This document shows positions 1 through 9,830 of a stretch of 64,000 bases of DNA, piece after piece. The DNA comes from Solen grandis (Eukaryota > Mollusca > Bivalvia > Adapedonta > Solenidae): NCBI GenBank assembly GCA_021229015.1, contig CM037790.1:54042901-54106900 (forward strand), read 5' to 3'. Position 1 is the stretch's first letter. Every line of letters begins with the position of its first letter. Below the pieces are notes generated by a model. That model saw only the letters and a program-made list of their open reading frames with translations. It ran no database searches and had not been told where the DNA came from. The position numbers were made by a program, and so were the translations under genes.

Positions 1-1272
1 TGCCGTTCACAAAAAAAGGTTAGAAAAATAATAATAAAAATAAAAAAAAAAATAAAACAGAAGAAGAACAATAGGTTTTCGCAAGCGATGTATAACTGAG
101 AATCCTTCCTTTATTTTAATTCCTATGTAGATTTCCTTTTGATTCCCGGTTCTTGAATTTCCTATGTATTTACTATTCCTTGAAATTCCTTAATGTCTGT
201 TAAAATTTGTTGATGATGTATTCGATAAAACTTTTAACGTATTCTTTATTGTTTACTTTTAAATTTGTCCAAGTTACGCCATGTTTACTGTAGGATTCTG
301 GGAAATTCTTCAGTGACTTACCAAAATTCGATAATTTTAACTGTGTACTTTACAGCTGTAATAGTCAGGTGAAGGTATTTACCGTAATTACTGTAAAAGT
401 TTAACTTGTTGAGCCTTATTTTATTATTAGGGATTTTGACAGCCATTTTTCCTTGTTCAAATTTATTAAATTTAGTACCAAATCTGGGTATCTACCACTT
501 TTTGGGGTAGAGGTTACCAGTTGCGTTACCAATTCTTGGTACGTGCTACCAGTAAAGGGTAGATCTATCAACTTTGGGTAGATGCTACCACTGCTTGGTA
601 TATAAGCGGCGCATTTTGGTTCAGAGTCAGTTGAGGTTTTTGCAATATAAGATTGATTCAGAAGGGGGGGGGGGGGAAGCTTACGATAATCTTTATTCAA
701 GACAGCATACGATAAATTGTTATTGTGGACTGGATCTATGCTGAATTATTTTGAAAGTTAATGTGAGTTTATAACAGTGCATAGATTTATCTTATAGCCG
801 GAGTATTACTTAGGATCCAATGGGACTGCCTCTAGTTTGGATTCATGATTTTTATAATACATTTATGGTTATTTTTAGGCAGAGATAAATTTGAGGAGAT
901 CTAACCTAATCAATATTTAATTGTGTGTTAAACCTGGTATCATTTGTCACTACGAGAGTTTATATTAGACTCGCGCCATATATATATATAGTCAGGCTAT
1001 ATAATTTAAAACCGAGATTTGTGTGTACATATACTATTATATGCGTAGACCTTGACAGTAATAATATTAGTTAAATTAATTTTTAAAATTCATTGGTTGA
1101 ACTTTTTTTTAAGTTTTAATAGTATTTAAAATTATATTGAACTTCACCAAAATAAAGTTGAAGTTAAATTAAATCGGTGTTGTATTTATCGCTGAAGCCA
1201 ACCACTTCACATGGTCAACTGATAAGCTTGGTCTACCGAGAGTTCCATCACATGTATAATTTGCCAGCTACC
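1..1272. other. AT-rich sequence, no gene recognised
   Basis: No exon with a recognisable domain is seen on either strand. Positions about 478-603 hold a degenerate tandem motif in which TACC and GGTA alternate every 30-40 bases. It produces a proline- and serine-rich minus-strand open frame (416-700) with no family resemblance. A run of about 14 G lies at 663-676. The missing serine-protease exon of the factor B-like gene to the right would be expected here or beyond the window edge, but I could not find a GDSGGP motif. Confidence 0.5.
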
Positions 1273-1356
1273 CTATGTAATGTTGTACGTGAGATGGACA
1301 ATTAAAGTTACAACGGTCCAGTCCTTGGGTCTTTTCGAAGGCCCGTACCCACCAGA
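1273..1356 (-). CDS. possible small exon near the factor B-like gene (uncertain)
   Basis: On the minus strand an intron-like acceptor (TATTGTTGCAG) ends at 1357 and is followed by a short open frame starting Ser-Gly-Gly. The local base composition is richer in GC than its flanks. In phase 0 it reads SGGYGPSKRPKDW, which could loosely match the region after the catalytic Ser of a trypsin-fold enzyme. However, the upstream exon at 1741 ends in phase 1, and in that phase the frame reads differently and shows no protease motif. It is therefore only a candidate; a chance open frame is equally possible. Confidence 0.2.
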   Translation of the reverse strand, partial: SGGYGPSKRPKDWTVVTLIVHLTYNIT

Positions 1357-1740
1357 CTGCAACAATATTTTCACTGTTTGCTCTATTCTAAACAACCATT
1401 CCAATGTTTGAACTATTCTTATTTGACAGCGTCATGAAATTTTCAGATCAGTTATTATTCCAAAAAACAGAAACACTGATAAATAGCAAAATTACTGATC
1501 TTTCTTCACATAAGTACTTGAGGGTATGTTTAGAAATCAGTCTATGGATGGCTAACTTTGTCATGAAAGAGAAATGCCTCTCCTCGTAATGGGAACCATC
1601 CTCCTACTGGTGCTACATAATATTCACTGTTTAAGACACCGAGAGTTGTAGAAAAGTTAATGTCCGATGGTGAAAGAGTAAGCCTGGTCTTAGATTTTTA
1701 CCACAAAATCTACAAAGATCTATAAGTATAGGCCCATTAC

Positions 1741-1905
1741 CTAGTCCCTCTGCACAAAACATTACCGTCATGTTGATTATAGCCTTAACATCGTCCTTCA
1801 GTTTCTTCAGACAGTCCTTGTTCTCTTGTACTTTCATCTGCTTCATGAACTGGACCGGTTTGCCATCGAGTGACTTGACTCCCCACCCCGTCACCACCTC
1901 GGAAC
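1741..1905 (-). pseudogene. factor B-like protease exon, downstream piece after the insertion
   Basis: This is the 3' part of the exon split by the element at 1906-4749. It reads VVTGWGVKSLDGKPVQFMKQ and then KDCLKKLKDD and MFCAEGL. The GWG strand, a conserved Cys and the 'FCA' strand are the middle of the second beta-barrel of a chymotrypsin-fold protease. The exon ends CTAG|GTAATG at 1741 (phase 1). Positions 1898-1905 (CTCGGAAC) are the left copy of the 8-bp target duplication and should be counted only once when the exon is read. Confidence 0.75.
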
Positions 1906-2376
1906 CACAGGGGTCCGTAGTTTGACCCCTGAAATCTATAATACTATAATACTAACAAGGGGTTTTTCTTCATAACAGCCCTCTAATCACCGTCAGTCAC
2001 AAAAAACACTGTATCTTTTCTATATTTTCATTTTTCTTCTCATTCTTTCATCATCTTATAGCTAAAACATTATTCTACACGAAACATTCAACTTTTTGTC
2101 ACTAACATTTGCCGTTTGGATGCTTCAGAGACTTAAATCTGTAAAAACGGTTGAAAATCTGCGCCACTGACAAACGTTCGTACATCCGATACTCAAGACT
2201 GAAATGGCATTTATATTTTATATCCGTTAATCACAAAAAACTTTGCATGCATGCGAAAAGAACGTGTATATAAACATCACTGACCAACTGACTGTCTCCT
2301 CAATATCGACGGAACACTCTCAATTCGTTGGTTTTTGCTGTTCTTGGGGATTCCTCGACGGAGGCTGACATTTTTG
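1906..2376 (+). repeat. left terminal inverted repeat
   Basis: About 471 bp, mirrored at 4278-4749 with only scattered substitutions and small indels. For example TTCCTCGACGGAGGCTGAC here corresponds to GTCAGCCTCCGTCGAGGAA near 4286. The repeat contains an internal GCATGCATGC. High identity between the arms suggests the insertion is recent. Confidence 0.88.
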
Positions 2377-2407
2377 TAACGTGACGTCTTTCTAACAACC
2401 AATTTCA

Positions 2408-2424
2408 TTGGCTAATATATATTT
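2408..2424 (+). promoter_or_regulatory. possible promoter of the element's cargo
   Basis: An ATTGG (inverted CCAAT) is followed at once by CTAATATATATT, just inside the left TIR and upstream of the helicase frame. This is the only TATA/CCAAT-like pair in the interior. Function is inferred from position only. Confidence 0.2.
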
Positions 2425-3502
2425 GACAGCACGCGCGGAAATTATACCCGTCTCATACGCGCTTTATTATACATCACACCTGAATCGGGAACCAGCGGCT
2501 GTTTGTATTCGACTAAAGTCGCTGCCGCTGGCCATAATCTTTTGATTTTAGGCGCAGCTGGAACGGGTAAAACATACACAATAAAAAAAATTAAAGAAAC
2601 CCTTCAAGGTCTAGGAAAGAATGTCCAAATAACATGCTCGACTGGAATTTCATGTAATCTGTATGATGATGCTTGCACCATTCATAGGTTTCTCGGTTTA
2701 AATGACGGGCGTTTTGATTTCGAACAAATAAACGCCATCCATTCTGAAAATCTCACATACCATTTTGTTGAAAAAAATATTAATTCAACAGACTGCATCA
2801 TATTGGATGAATGTTCAATGATCAGCCGGAAGACATTTGAACTACTTTGTAAGGTTTGTTCCAGGAAAAAAGGACATATGCAGATTATATTTTGTGGGGA
2901 TTTTTTTGCAATTGCCCCCAGTGCCAAATGCAAGATACATGGATTTTGGTGATTATTGCTTTGAGTCATCAATGTTTAATATCATATTTGCACACAGGAT
3001 TTTTCTTCAAGAAAATATGAGAGCAAGAAACCCATTGTTGGTAAAGACAATCCAAGATGTATTTGCTGGAATCAAAGCTAAAGAAACAACATATTTTCTT
3101 ATAAGTCTGAATCGGCCATTACCACCTGGTACAGACAGTGTAAAGTTGTTTTCAAATAATCATTATGTTGACGAAGTCAACAGGAAATCATTACTTAAAT
3201 TCCCTGGTGAATTATATGAATATGTTTCAACTGACAGTGGGGAAAGTTCATCACTTCACAAAATGACAGCTTCACATGTTGAGCATCATGAATTACCTGT
3301 GCAAGGGGCTGAATCGTTAGACAGGGGAACTAATGATGATGAAAAGTGCCAGAAATGTTTCAAGGATACAGATGATGAGTTTATACAGTGTGATTCATGT
3401 GACAAATGGTTTCATCGGAGTTGTGCAGGCTTAAAAAATTTCAGATTGTGGAAAAAATTCACCAAACCAAACTCACAGTGGTTTTGTAAACAGTGCCCAT
3501 GA
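2416..3502 (+). pseudogene. PIF1-like helicase fragment ending in a PHD finger (frameshifted)
   Basis: An open frame without a start codon runs from 2416 and contains Walker A (ILGAAGTGKT), a Walker B-type IILDECSM and the start of motif III (FCGDFF). At the T run near 2900-2910 the frame shifts by one base. The second frame resumes with LQLPPVPNARY, a QENMRARNP motif and RPLPPGTDSVKLFSNN, as in PIF1-like superfamily 1B helicases. The helicase then stops short of motifs IV-VI and is followed from about 3346 by a complete C4HC3 PHD finger (CQKC, CDSC, FHRSC, WFCKQC), ending at the TGA at 3500-3502. PIF1 helicases unwind DNA; PHD fingers usually read histone H3 tails. With no start, a frameshift and lost motifs it is unlikely to be an active helicase. 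The frameshift could be an assembly error, but the missing motifs could not. Confidence 0.85.
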
Positions 3503-4089
3503 ATACAAAGGGGATTACATCAACATATTCATTAGTCAACAGAATCCACCCGTACAACTCAAATGGTATTCATGAAAGAATTATGAGTCCAGTGCTCTGC
3601 ACTCCAGGTGATTGAAATAAACATTCATACTAAGTTTCAAGTCATTCCAAGTTATGCAAAAAAATAAATTATTAAGAAAAAAAAAAGAAATCTTAGGAAA
3701 AGGGATGAAGCCATGTATAATAATAATAATAATAATAATAATGAAGGACTCAGAGAAAACAATTCTAAGCCATGGAAATATGTGGAAACAGGAGAGCAAG
3801 AGTCATCTAGAATTACAACCCCAAAATACATAAATAACCTTAATAGTTATATTTAATTCATATTCAAATTTTCATTTATAAACTTAAAAAAAAATGGATA
3901 AATTATGGCCTGTATTCAGACATCGGGACGGATAGATAGACAGATGGAAGAACAAATGAAGGGGAATCTATATAGTTTAAGCCATAGCACTCAGTGGGAC
4001 CAAGTTCAGTCGCAACTTACCAGTTAACGGACATTTTTATGTGTTGTATATTTAATTTTCTTGAAATGACAAAAAAATATATAAAAAAA

Positions 4090-4123
<34 letters not shown>

Positions 4124-4277
4124 CTCGCAATTCAATATATTGGCGGTTTCAGCTTTGTTTACAATTTACTTAACCTCCGCAGCATCTTCATTTTGAATGC
4201 AAGACTCTAAGTACTGGGAACCATTACCTGTATAATGGATAGTCCAATCAAAATCAAATGGCTTCTTACATCTCCAG

Positions 4278-4749
4278 CAAAAATGTCAGCCTCCGTCGAG
4301 GAATCCCCAAGAACAGCAAAAACCAACGAATTGAGAGTGTTCCGTCGATATTGAGGAGACAGTCAGTTGGTCAGTGATGTTTATATACACGTTCTTTTCG
4401 CATGCATGCAAAGTTCTTTTGTGATTAACGGATATAAGATATAAATGCCGTTTCAGTCTTGAGTATCGGATGTACGAACGTTTGTCAATGGCGCAGATTT
4501 TCAACCGTTTTTACAGATTTAAGTCTCTGAAGCATCCAAACGGCAAATGTTAGTGACAAAAAGTTGAATGTTTCGTGTAGAATAATGTTTTAGCTATAAG
4601 ATGATGAAAGAATGAGAAGAAAAATGAAAATATAGAAAAGATACAGTGTTTTTTGTGACTGACGGTGATTAGAGGGCTGTTATGAAGAAAAACCCCCTGT
4701 TAGTATTATAGTATTATAGGTGTCAGGGGTCAAACTACGGACCCCTGTG
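4278..4749 (-). repeat. right terminal inverted repeat
   Basis: Mirror of 1906-2376. A 72-codon minus-strand open frame inside it (4286-4504) is a by-product of the repeat, since the corresponding stretch of the left arm carries no recognisable protein. Confidence 0.88.
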
Positions 4750-4784
4750 CTCGGAACCAGGTAATAAATCTGGATCCGCTTCCT
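4750..4784 (-). pseudogene. factor B-like protease exon, upstream piece before the insertion
   Basis: After a T-rich minus-strand acceptor (TTTTTTTCCAG, ending at 4785) the exon begins and reads EADPDLLPGSE, which runs directly into VVTGWG at 1897 once the mobile element and one copy of the 8-bp duplication are removed. Reading in phase 0 from 4782 (acceptor CCAGAG) joins the preceding exon in frame; using the first AG (4785) would give a stop. The right copy of the target duplication is 4750-4757. Confidence 0.65.
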
Positions 4785-5108
4785 CTGGAAAAAAATCTAG
4801 AGGGTGTCAATAGTGCAGTAGGGTGATGGTGCAGATGCTGATGATGTTGGTGAAGATGAGGTTGGGAGCCGTTGTGGAGTTTCGATAAAATGAACGCTTT
4901 TCATTCGGATTAACTATATATCGCACAAAAAGAACAAATTCTATTACCATTTATACACCTGGAGTTACATATCAAATCATTTTTAGATAATAAGAATAGC
5001 ATTGCTTAAATAACTGGCTTTGTATAAAACTACAACTAATTATATTAAACAATAATAACTAAACATATTTTTCATGACAGCCAACAGCTCGTTATGTTTG
5101 AAGTTTAC

Positions 5109-5239
5109 AGTTTTGATCCAAATTAGAGCGATATCGTGAGCATATCCCTTGTTGATATCGAAATTCTCGTGAATGCTGATATCGTCGGGGTCGATGAATC
5201 TCTCCTCTACGCCTTCATCGGAACCTAGATCATATTGCT
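5109..5239 (-). CDS. factor B-like protease exon with catalytic Asp
   Basis: The acceptor TTTTCTCACAG ends at 5240 and the donor ACT|GTAAAC is at 5108. The exon enters in phase 1 and exactly continues the codon left by the exon ending at 6473. It reads KQYDLGSDEGVEERFIDP and then IHENFDINKG and HDIALIWI. 'HDIAL' carries the catalytic Asp of the chymotrypsin triad. The frame stays open past the donor (VNFKHNELLA), which resembles the usual continuation of this strand, so the true exon end is less sure than its start. Confidence 0.72.
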
Positions 5240-5365
5240 CTGTGAGAAAATATCGATATTTTGATATGGGGTATCTATCGACACCTTCATTATTGGTTAA
5301 ATATTTATTGTTTTACAACTGGGATGACATCAAGACCTTTACTAGTATAAATAATATCGATACAC

Positions 5366-6225
5366 TCATCATTATATCTCCCCAAATGTTTATATGGGGG
5401 AGACATATTGTTTTTGTCGGAGTTTGTCTGTCCGTCTGTCTGTCACACTTTTTGTCCGAAGCATAACTCAGAAAGTATTAAATCTATTAACTTGAAACTT
5501 CACAGGTGGATAGATCTCATGGAGGAGAAGTGTCATACACAAGAACCGTAACATACTTTTGGAGTTATTGCCCTCTATTAAATTTCATTCTTTATTTTTG
5601 GCTGGAGCATAAATGAAAAAGTATTAAAGCTATTAACTTGAAACTAACAATGGATAGCCCTCATGATTGAAAAGTGTCATGCACAAGAACCGTAACTCTA
5701 TTTTTGAGTATTGCCCTTTGTTAAATTTGTACTTATTTTTTGTCAAAACCTTTCTCACGCACTATAAGACATAAATCTGTTCTGTTTATAACCTGAAGCT
5801 TCATAGATGGATAGATCAAATGGAGGAGAAGTGCAGTGCACAAGAACCTGACTCTGGAAATCATATTTTTGGAGTTATTGCCCATTGTTTAATTTCATAT
5901 TCAATTAAGTTTTATCCGGAGCATAACTCATGCACTATGAGACATATAGCCTTGAAGCTTCATAGGCGGGTTGACAATTTCTTGACGGCAAGATAACCAT
6001 TGTTCTAATTATGGTGTTAAAACAAAATTTCAGTTACGGAAAAAAAATAATGAGACGAAGTCTAATACACAAGGTCCATAACTCTGGATGGAGCTTGATC
6101 AATATAGTCAGCCCGTTAGGTACATGTATTTGCATATGTCACTGTGTGCCTTTGTGTATATGTGTGTTTGAGGGGAAGGGGGTGGGGCAGACATCAGTTT
6201 CTACGAAAACAAATCTCTAGTTAAA
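5366..6225 (+). repeat. dispersed molluscan-type repeat with GTCTGTCC core
   Basis: It begins with a 5' hairpin (TATCTCCCC...GGGGGAGACATA), then GTCTGTCCGTCTGTCTGTC. Diverged tandem units of about 120-180 bp follow, each containing GCATAACTCA and CTTGAAGCTTCATAG, and it ends near ACAAATCTCTAGTT. It has no coding capacity. It lies between the Asp and His exons of the factor B-like gene, so it is intronic to that gene. Family name not known to me. Confidence 0.6.
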
Positions 6226-6472
6226 ATATATCGATACCTTTATAGCGGGGATAAAACAAAACTTTTATAAGTAGAAATAATACCGATATCATTATCATGG
6301 GATAATATATCGATAGTGATATTGATTCAATGAATGGTTTTAAAATATTCATTTCAGAAACAATACATTAAAGACATGATTCCCCTTATAAATAAAGAGT
6401 TATGGTGTGGGATAAACATTACATTGTGATGTATGCAGGGTGTAAAATATAATGACAACACTAATGGCTTAC

Positions 6473-6590
6473 TTAGGTACAGGGTGACATCGCCTTTTTG
6501 GAGGTGTCGGGGGAAAGACTGTGAGAAAAAACAATGAGCAGCCGTCAGGACCCAGTTCTTGCCAATTAATGACCCTTCACAAATATGCTC
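6473..6590 (-). CDS. factor B-like protease exon with catalytic His
   Basis: The acceptor AAATTACAG ends at 6591 and the donor CTAA|GTAAGCC is at 6472. The exon reads EHICEGSLIGKNWVLTAAHC and then FFSQSFPRHLQKGDVTLYL. 'LTAAHC' is the His motif of chymotrypsin-fold proteases and the upstream Cys pairs with the Cys after His. It enters in phase 0 directly from PWTVQISRED of the exon ending at 8688 and leaves in phase 1. Confidence 0.8.
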
Positions 6591-6599
6591 CTGTAATTT

Positions 6600-8240
6600 G
6601 AAAGCATACCGATACAGAAATGAATATCATGCATATTTTCTACTATCAGTGATGATTTTTTACGTGAATAAAATATTACTCATAAAACATTTAATCTGTG
6701 GTTTTCCGTAAAACTTTTTTTCGTCGACTATTTTTGTAAGTCTGTGTATTATGCAAAAGGTATCTGAATATTTGTGATGAAAGGAGTTTATTTTGAGTAT
6801 TTTTCTCGTTCAATTCTTTGAAGGAAATATCCTGTGAACTCTAAATATGTCATTGATTATCATTTCACGTGACCACATTTAATGATCTACGTAAGTTTAA
6901 GGCTATATGTGTATATATGTGTGTCGTCTGCCGTCCCTCCTTCGGGAACGATAGTTATATTTACTTTATAATATATTCATTTCTCAAGCGTTCTTGAATT
7001 TAGAGTTGTTGGCAATAAGATCTCTGCCAAGTTGTTTGACCGGATGGTTAATGAGAGTTATGGTCTTTGAATTATATAGAGAAAGAGTTTCATCTCGATG
7101 CCCTTACACTTTTGCATCCACATTTATCAAGCAATCTTAATCTAACTTGGAGTCAATTTTACAAGCCATTACATCCCCGCTTATTTCAAGTATGAGTTAC
7201 ACATAACCGATTGGGGTAGGGTTATAGTATTTGAATTAAAAGAAAAATACCATTTTTACTTTGCTGATTTGTATTTAATCACGTTTCATCGACTTAAATA
7301 CATACAGTGACCATAAGCTCCCGCAAAATTTAAATGACCATAAGCTCCCGAAAAAAATAATATGATCATAAGCTGTCGCAAAATTTGAAATGGCCATAAG
7401 CTGCCGCAAAATGTCGATATTGAATTGTAGCAGACTAGATGATTTTGAGTTCTTGTCATTGAAATATCAAACACCGCAATACTTTAAAATACATGCTATT
7501 GACACCAACGTTTATAAAGCAATGTCAGTCAAACTTGCAAATACTGTTAATGGTCAAAAAAATCATGACTGCGATTCACATCCAACTTGGAGTCAATGTA
7601 TTCAATCAAATGATCATGAGTTAAGGTCCCTGGATTATCAAAAATAAAAAAAATATATTTGTTAGTATTCAAATTTACTGAAAATTCTTAACCATATTTG
7701 GAACAAAGTTCATGACCATAGGGTCTTAGAAAAGTTTAATTTTTGATCAAATTGTGCGACAAGTCTTGAGGTATTAACTTGTGCGATCATCCATAGTTAT
7801 TTTAGCAATCTTCCAAACAGACAGCTTGGGTATTGGTAAATCAAATCACGGTTAAAATTAGATATGTAATTTTTTAATTACCCATCAGCGGAATAGCAGT
7901 CTCATCGCGGTAAAAACACTAAAATAACAATTTCATATCGCTTACAGTGCTGGTATAGTAATATCACTATCTCATTTTATTTGCTAAGTCACCATATGCT
8001 TACGACAATATAATATGTATTTAAATAATACCTGTACTATATATTAGGAAATTTTGTCTCTCAGTATGTCTATATTTCACAATTTTATTACGTAGTGGTG
8101 TTGTATGTTGTTTCATAGTGAACTGCAAATGGTGACATTAAATATCCTTATCAATATTTCTACTTTTATGCTATGGGAACTCGGAGGACTCGGAACTGAT
8201 TTTACTCAGGACCTTGTCTCCCATGTATCGGTATCGGTAT
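6600..8240. other. intronic AT-rich stretch of the factor B-like gene
   Basis: No exon is seen. At 7308-7411 a short tandem repeat of four 26-29-bp units carries the core CCATAAGCTCCCGCAAAAT. The rest is AT-rich and without recognisable structure. Confidence 0.4.
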
Positions 8241-8242
8241 CG

Positions 8243-8327
8243 GACCCACACGTGGGAAATCCTTGACCGTAAGGTCTAATTCATGGCCATAATGATCAGA
8301 AAATGATTGCTAGCCATTACAATAAAA
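8243..8327 (+). repeat. dispersed repeat fragment (three copies in window)
   Basis: CCACACGTGGGA, then TTGACCGTAAGGTCTAA and AAAATGATTGCTAGCCATTA. Related copies lie at about 9753-9830 and 40202-40303. All three place a 'TTGACC-TAA-ATCTAA' block before 'AATGATTGC..CCATTA.TATAAAAGAAG'. Confidence 0.5.
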
Positions 8328-8513
8328 GAAGAAAGTCCTGTCATATACAAATGATTCATCGACCCATATCGGTTTCGTTTTTTTATATCATTAAATATGT
8401 CTTGGTATCTCACTACAATAAAAAAAAACCTCATTCATCATTCATTTGCTGCTTTGTTCGTTTGTTTGTTGACAGATATAGTGCTGCTACATTGCAGTAT
8501 CACGCCCTATACA

Positions 8514-8672
8514 TGTGGCATGATACCACACCCAGTCACATTATCCTAACACCGGGCCAACCAGTCCTGCAACTACCCTTATATGCTGAGCGCCAAACAA
8601 TGGAGCTATAACAGTAGCATTTTTACGACTTTGGTATGTCGCGGCCGGGGACATTGCTGCTTTACTCTTAGA
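8514..8672 (-). repeat. SINE fragment, antisense (TGGCGCTCAG family)
   Basis: On the minus strand it reads GCGACATACCAAAG, TTTGGCGCTCAGCAT, AGGGTAGTTGCAGGACTGG and GTGGTATCATGCC. The same order of blocks is found at 37258-37400 and 49463-49606. It lies just downstream of an exon donor of the factor B-like gene. Confidence 0.6.
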
Positions 8673-8687
8673 GGCAAAAATACTCAC

Positions 8688-8882
8688 ATCTTCGCGGGAT
8701 ATTTGCACCGTCCAAGGCCAAGCGCCACTTATCGCCATTACGTCGGCATCACTTACATTGCGCAGTTGGGTTCTTCCTCGGATTGCAAAACATTCAAGAA
8801 AATGATTCGAGTTACATGTTTCTTTAATTAGATTACGAACCTCTTTTCGTATTTTGAAATCTACATTACCCTGTCCCGCAAA
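8688..8882 (-). CDS. factor B-like exon: linker and start of protease domain
   Basis: This is a 195-bp phase-0 exon, acceptor CATACCAG and donor GAT|GTGAGTA. It reads FAGQGNVDFKIRKEVRNLIK, then CFAIRGRTQLRNV, and ends with SGAWPWTVQISRED. The terminal motif matches the first beta strand of chymotrypsin-fold proteases and continues in frame into EHICEGSLI of the next exon. Its 3' half is clearly richer in GC than the surrounding introns. The acceptor could alternatively be 12 bases further in, which keeps the frame. Confidence 0.65.
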
Positions 8883-9322
8883 CTGGTATGTAGATCATGG
8901 AGACGACTACATAGTTGCTGTATTTTACCAACACGAATCTTGAATTGAAATGTCTACAGTTCTTGTGTTTTTTTCGGCGTAGCTTTCATACCTCACTTTT
9001 GACCTGATGATAACGTAAGACAGTGCTGAATGCGTAATTTAACGATTTTTACTCACGGAAAAAAGTTACGTACCGTTGTCTTTTGAAACATTATTCACAT
9101 TCACATTTTTTTTTTATAAAATATTATGACTGAATTACAGTTTCTTTGATGAATATAAAGTTATTTTATCACAACACTTCCCTTTGATGCACATTTTGTT
9201 GTTTCAGATAGAACAATATAAATACCTGCAGTATATTGGCGGTGCGCTTTATTACAATGACTTTACTACGCCGATTGCGGTGGAGGGGACGCATTAATAC
9301 ATCCTAGGATGAAACCATTCAC

Positions 9323-9389
9323 AGAAAATGATTTGTACAATATATAACCGTTCTCCATACATAAATCCATATCAACGCAGCATATCTTC
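9323..9389 (-). CDS. possible factor B-like linker exon
   Basis: A 67-bp stretch with acceptor ATTTATTTAAG and donor TCT|GTGAAT. It enters in phase 2, as required by the upstream VWA exon, and leaves in phase 0, as required by the downstream exon. It reads KICCVDMDLCMENGYILYKS. It was proposed because phases agree, not because of a conserved motif. Two neighbouring open readings at 9231-9310, one on each strand, do not fit the phases. Confidence 0.35.
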
Positions 9390-9468
9390 CTTAAATAAAT
9401 TTCTTGTTATACAGTATATGTTTTGCATGAACTTACGACATCGGTCGTCGCGGTAAACAGATAGCTAC

Positions 9469-9691
9469 CAATTATCGTTGTTAATCATTTGTTGAAAAAC
9501 AAAGTCGAAGTCGTTTGCATCCAAATTGAACCAGTGCTCTATATCTGAGGCAATATCTTTCATTATTTTTCGACCTGCTGTGTGGTCCCTCATTTTCGAT
9601 TTATTCTCAATCGAAATGGAATAAATTACAGTTCCTGTTTCCTTTATTTCATCAGCCACTGCCTTTAAATTTCCGTTCATGTTATATATAC
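9469..9691 (-). CDS. factor B-like exon: C-terminal half of a VWA domain
   Basis: The acceptor TTTTCTCTGCAG ends at 9692. The frame (phase 1 in) reads NGNLKAVADEIKETGTVIYS, then IASDIEHWFNLDANDFDFVF and QQMI. The 'T.IYSI' strand and the 'IAS...H.F.LD.FD.......I' end are typical of the last third of VWA domains, as in factor B and C2. The exon leaves at AATTG|GTAGCT in phase 2; the in-frame TAG just after is then intronic. The MIDAS-bearing first half of the domain is not seen upstream. Confidence 0.7.
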
Positions 9692-9752
9692 CTGCAGAGA
9701 AAATTGCAAAATTACGTTTAACTGAAACATTGTCAAATATGAAGAAGAAAAA

Positions 9753-9830
9753 ATGACCACACTTGTGGGTCATCCTTGACCTCAAAATCTAAATATGGAG
9801 ATCAGCAAATAATTGCTGGCCATTATTCTA
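9753..9830 (+). repeat. dispersed repeat fragment
   Basis: Related to 8243-8327 and 40202-40303: CCACACTTGTGGGTCA, TTGACCTCAAAATCTAAAT and AATTGCTGGCCATTA. Confidence 0.4.

Larger units (their letters stand above)
1906..4749. mobile_element. TIR element with 8-bp target duplication carrying a PIF1-like helicase/PHD cargo
   Basis: The element is 2,844 bp long and is bounded by near-identical inverted repeats of about 470 bp. It begins CACAGGGGTCCGTAGTTTGA and ends with the complement, TCAAACTACGGACCCCTGTG. CTCGGAAC flanks it on both sides (1898-1905 and 4750-4757), a perfect 8-bp target-site duplication. Removing one copy plus the element restores an open protease exon, so the boundaries are exact. 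Long TIRs with 8-9-bp duplications resemble Mutator-like elements; 8 bp also fits hAT or P. No transposase is visible, so it should be non-autonomous. The interior (2377-4277) holds a broken helicase frame, a PHD finger, a (AAT)n run at 3719-3742 and a T run of about 30 at 4091-4120. Confidence 0.88.
1741..9691 (-). pseudogene. complement factor B/C2-like protease gene, partial, interrupted by a mobile element
   Basis: Six minus-strand exons join with agreeing phases: 9691-9469, 9389-9323, 8882-8688, 6590-6473, 5239-5109, and 4782-4750 continuing at 1897-1741. They encode the C-terminal half of a von Willebrand A domain (ends FNLDANDFDFVFQQMI), a linker, then a chymotrypsin fold with WPWTVQISRED, LTAAHC (catalytic His), HDIALI (catalytic Asp) and VVTGWG. 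VWA followed directly by a serine protease is the signature of complement factor B and C2, the C3-convertase proteases secreted into haemolymph or plasma. The N-terminal Sushi repeats, the VWA metal-site exon and the catalytic-Ser exon are not found; they may lie in repeats, in the gap at 10028-10127 or outside the window. The PICLP segment expected after DIALI is also missing. One exon is split by a 2.8-kb element, so this allele should not make an intact protease unless the insertion is spliced out or polymorphic. Confidence 0.72.

Noticed and set aside
416..700. 94-codon minus-strand frame, proline- and serine-rich
   Set aside because: It arises from a degenerate TACC/GGTA tandem motif and a G run; no domain, no splice context.
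2682..2972. 96-codon minus-strand frame
   Set aside because: Antisense shadow of the PIF1-like helicase frame.
4286..4504. 72-codon minus-strand frame
   Set aside because: It lies entirely within the right TIR of the element at 1906-4749 and is a by-product of that repeat.
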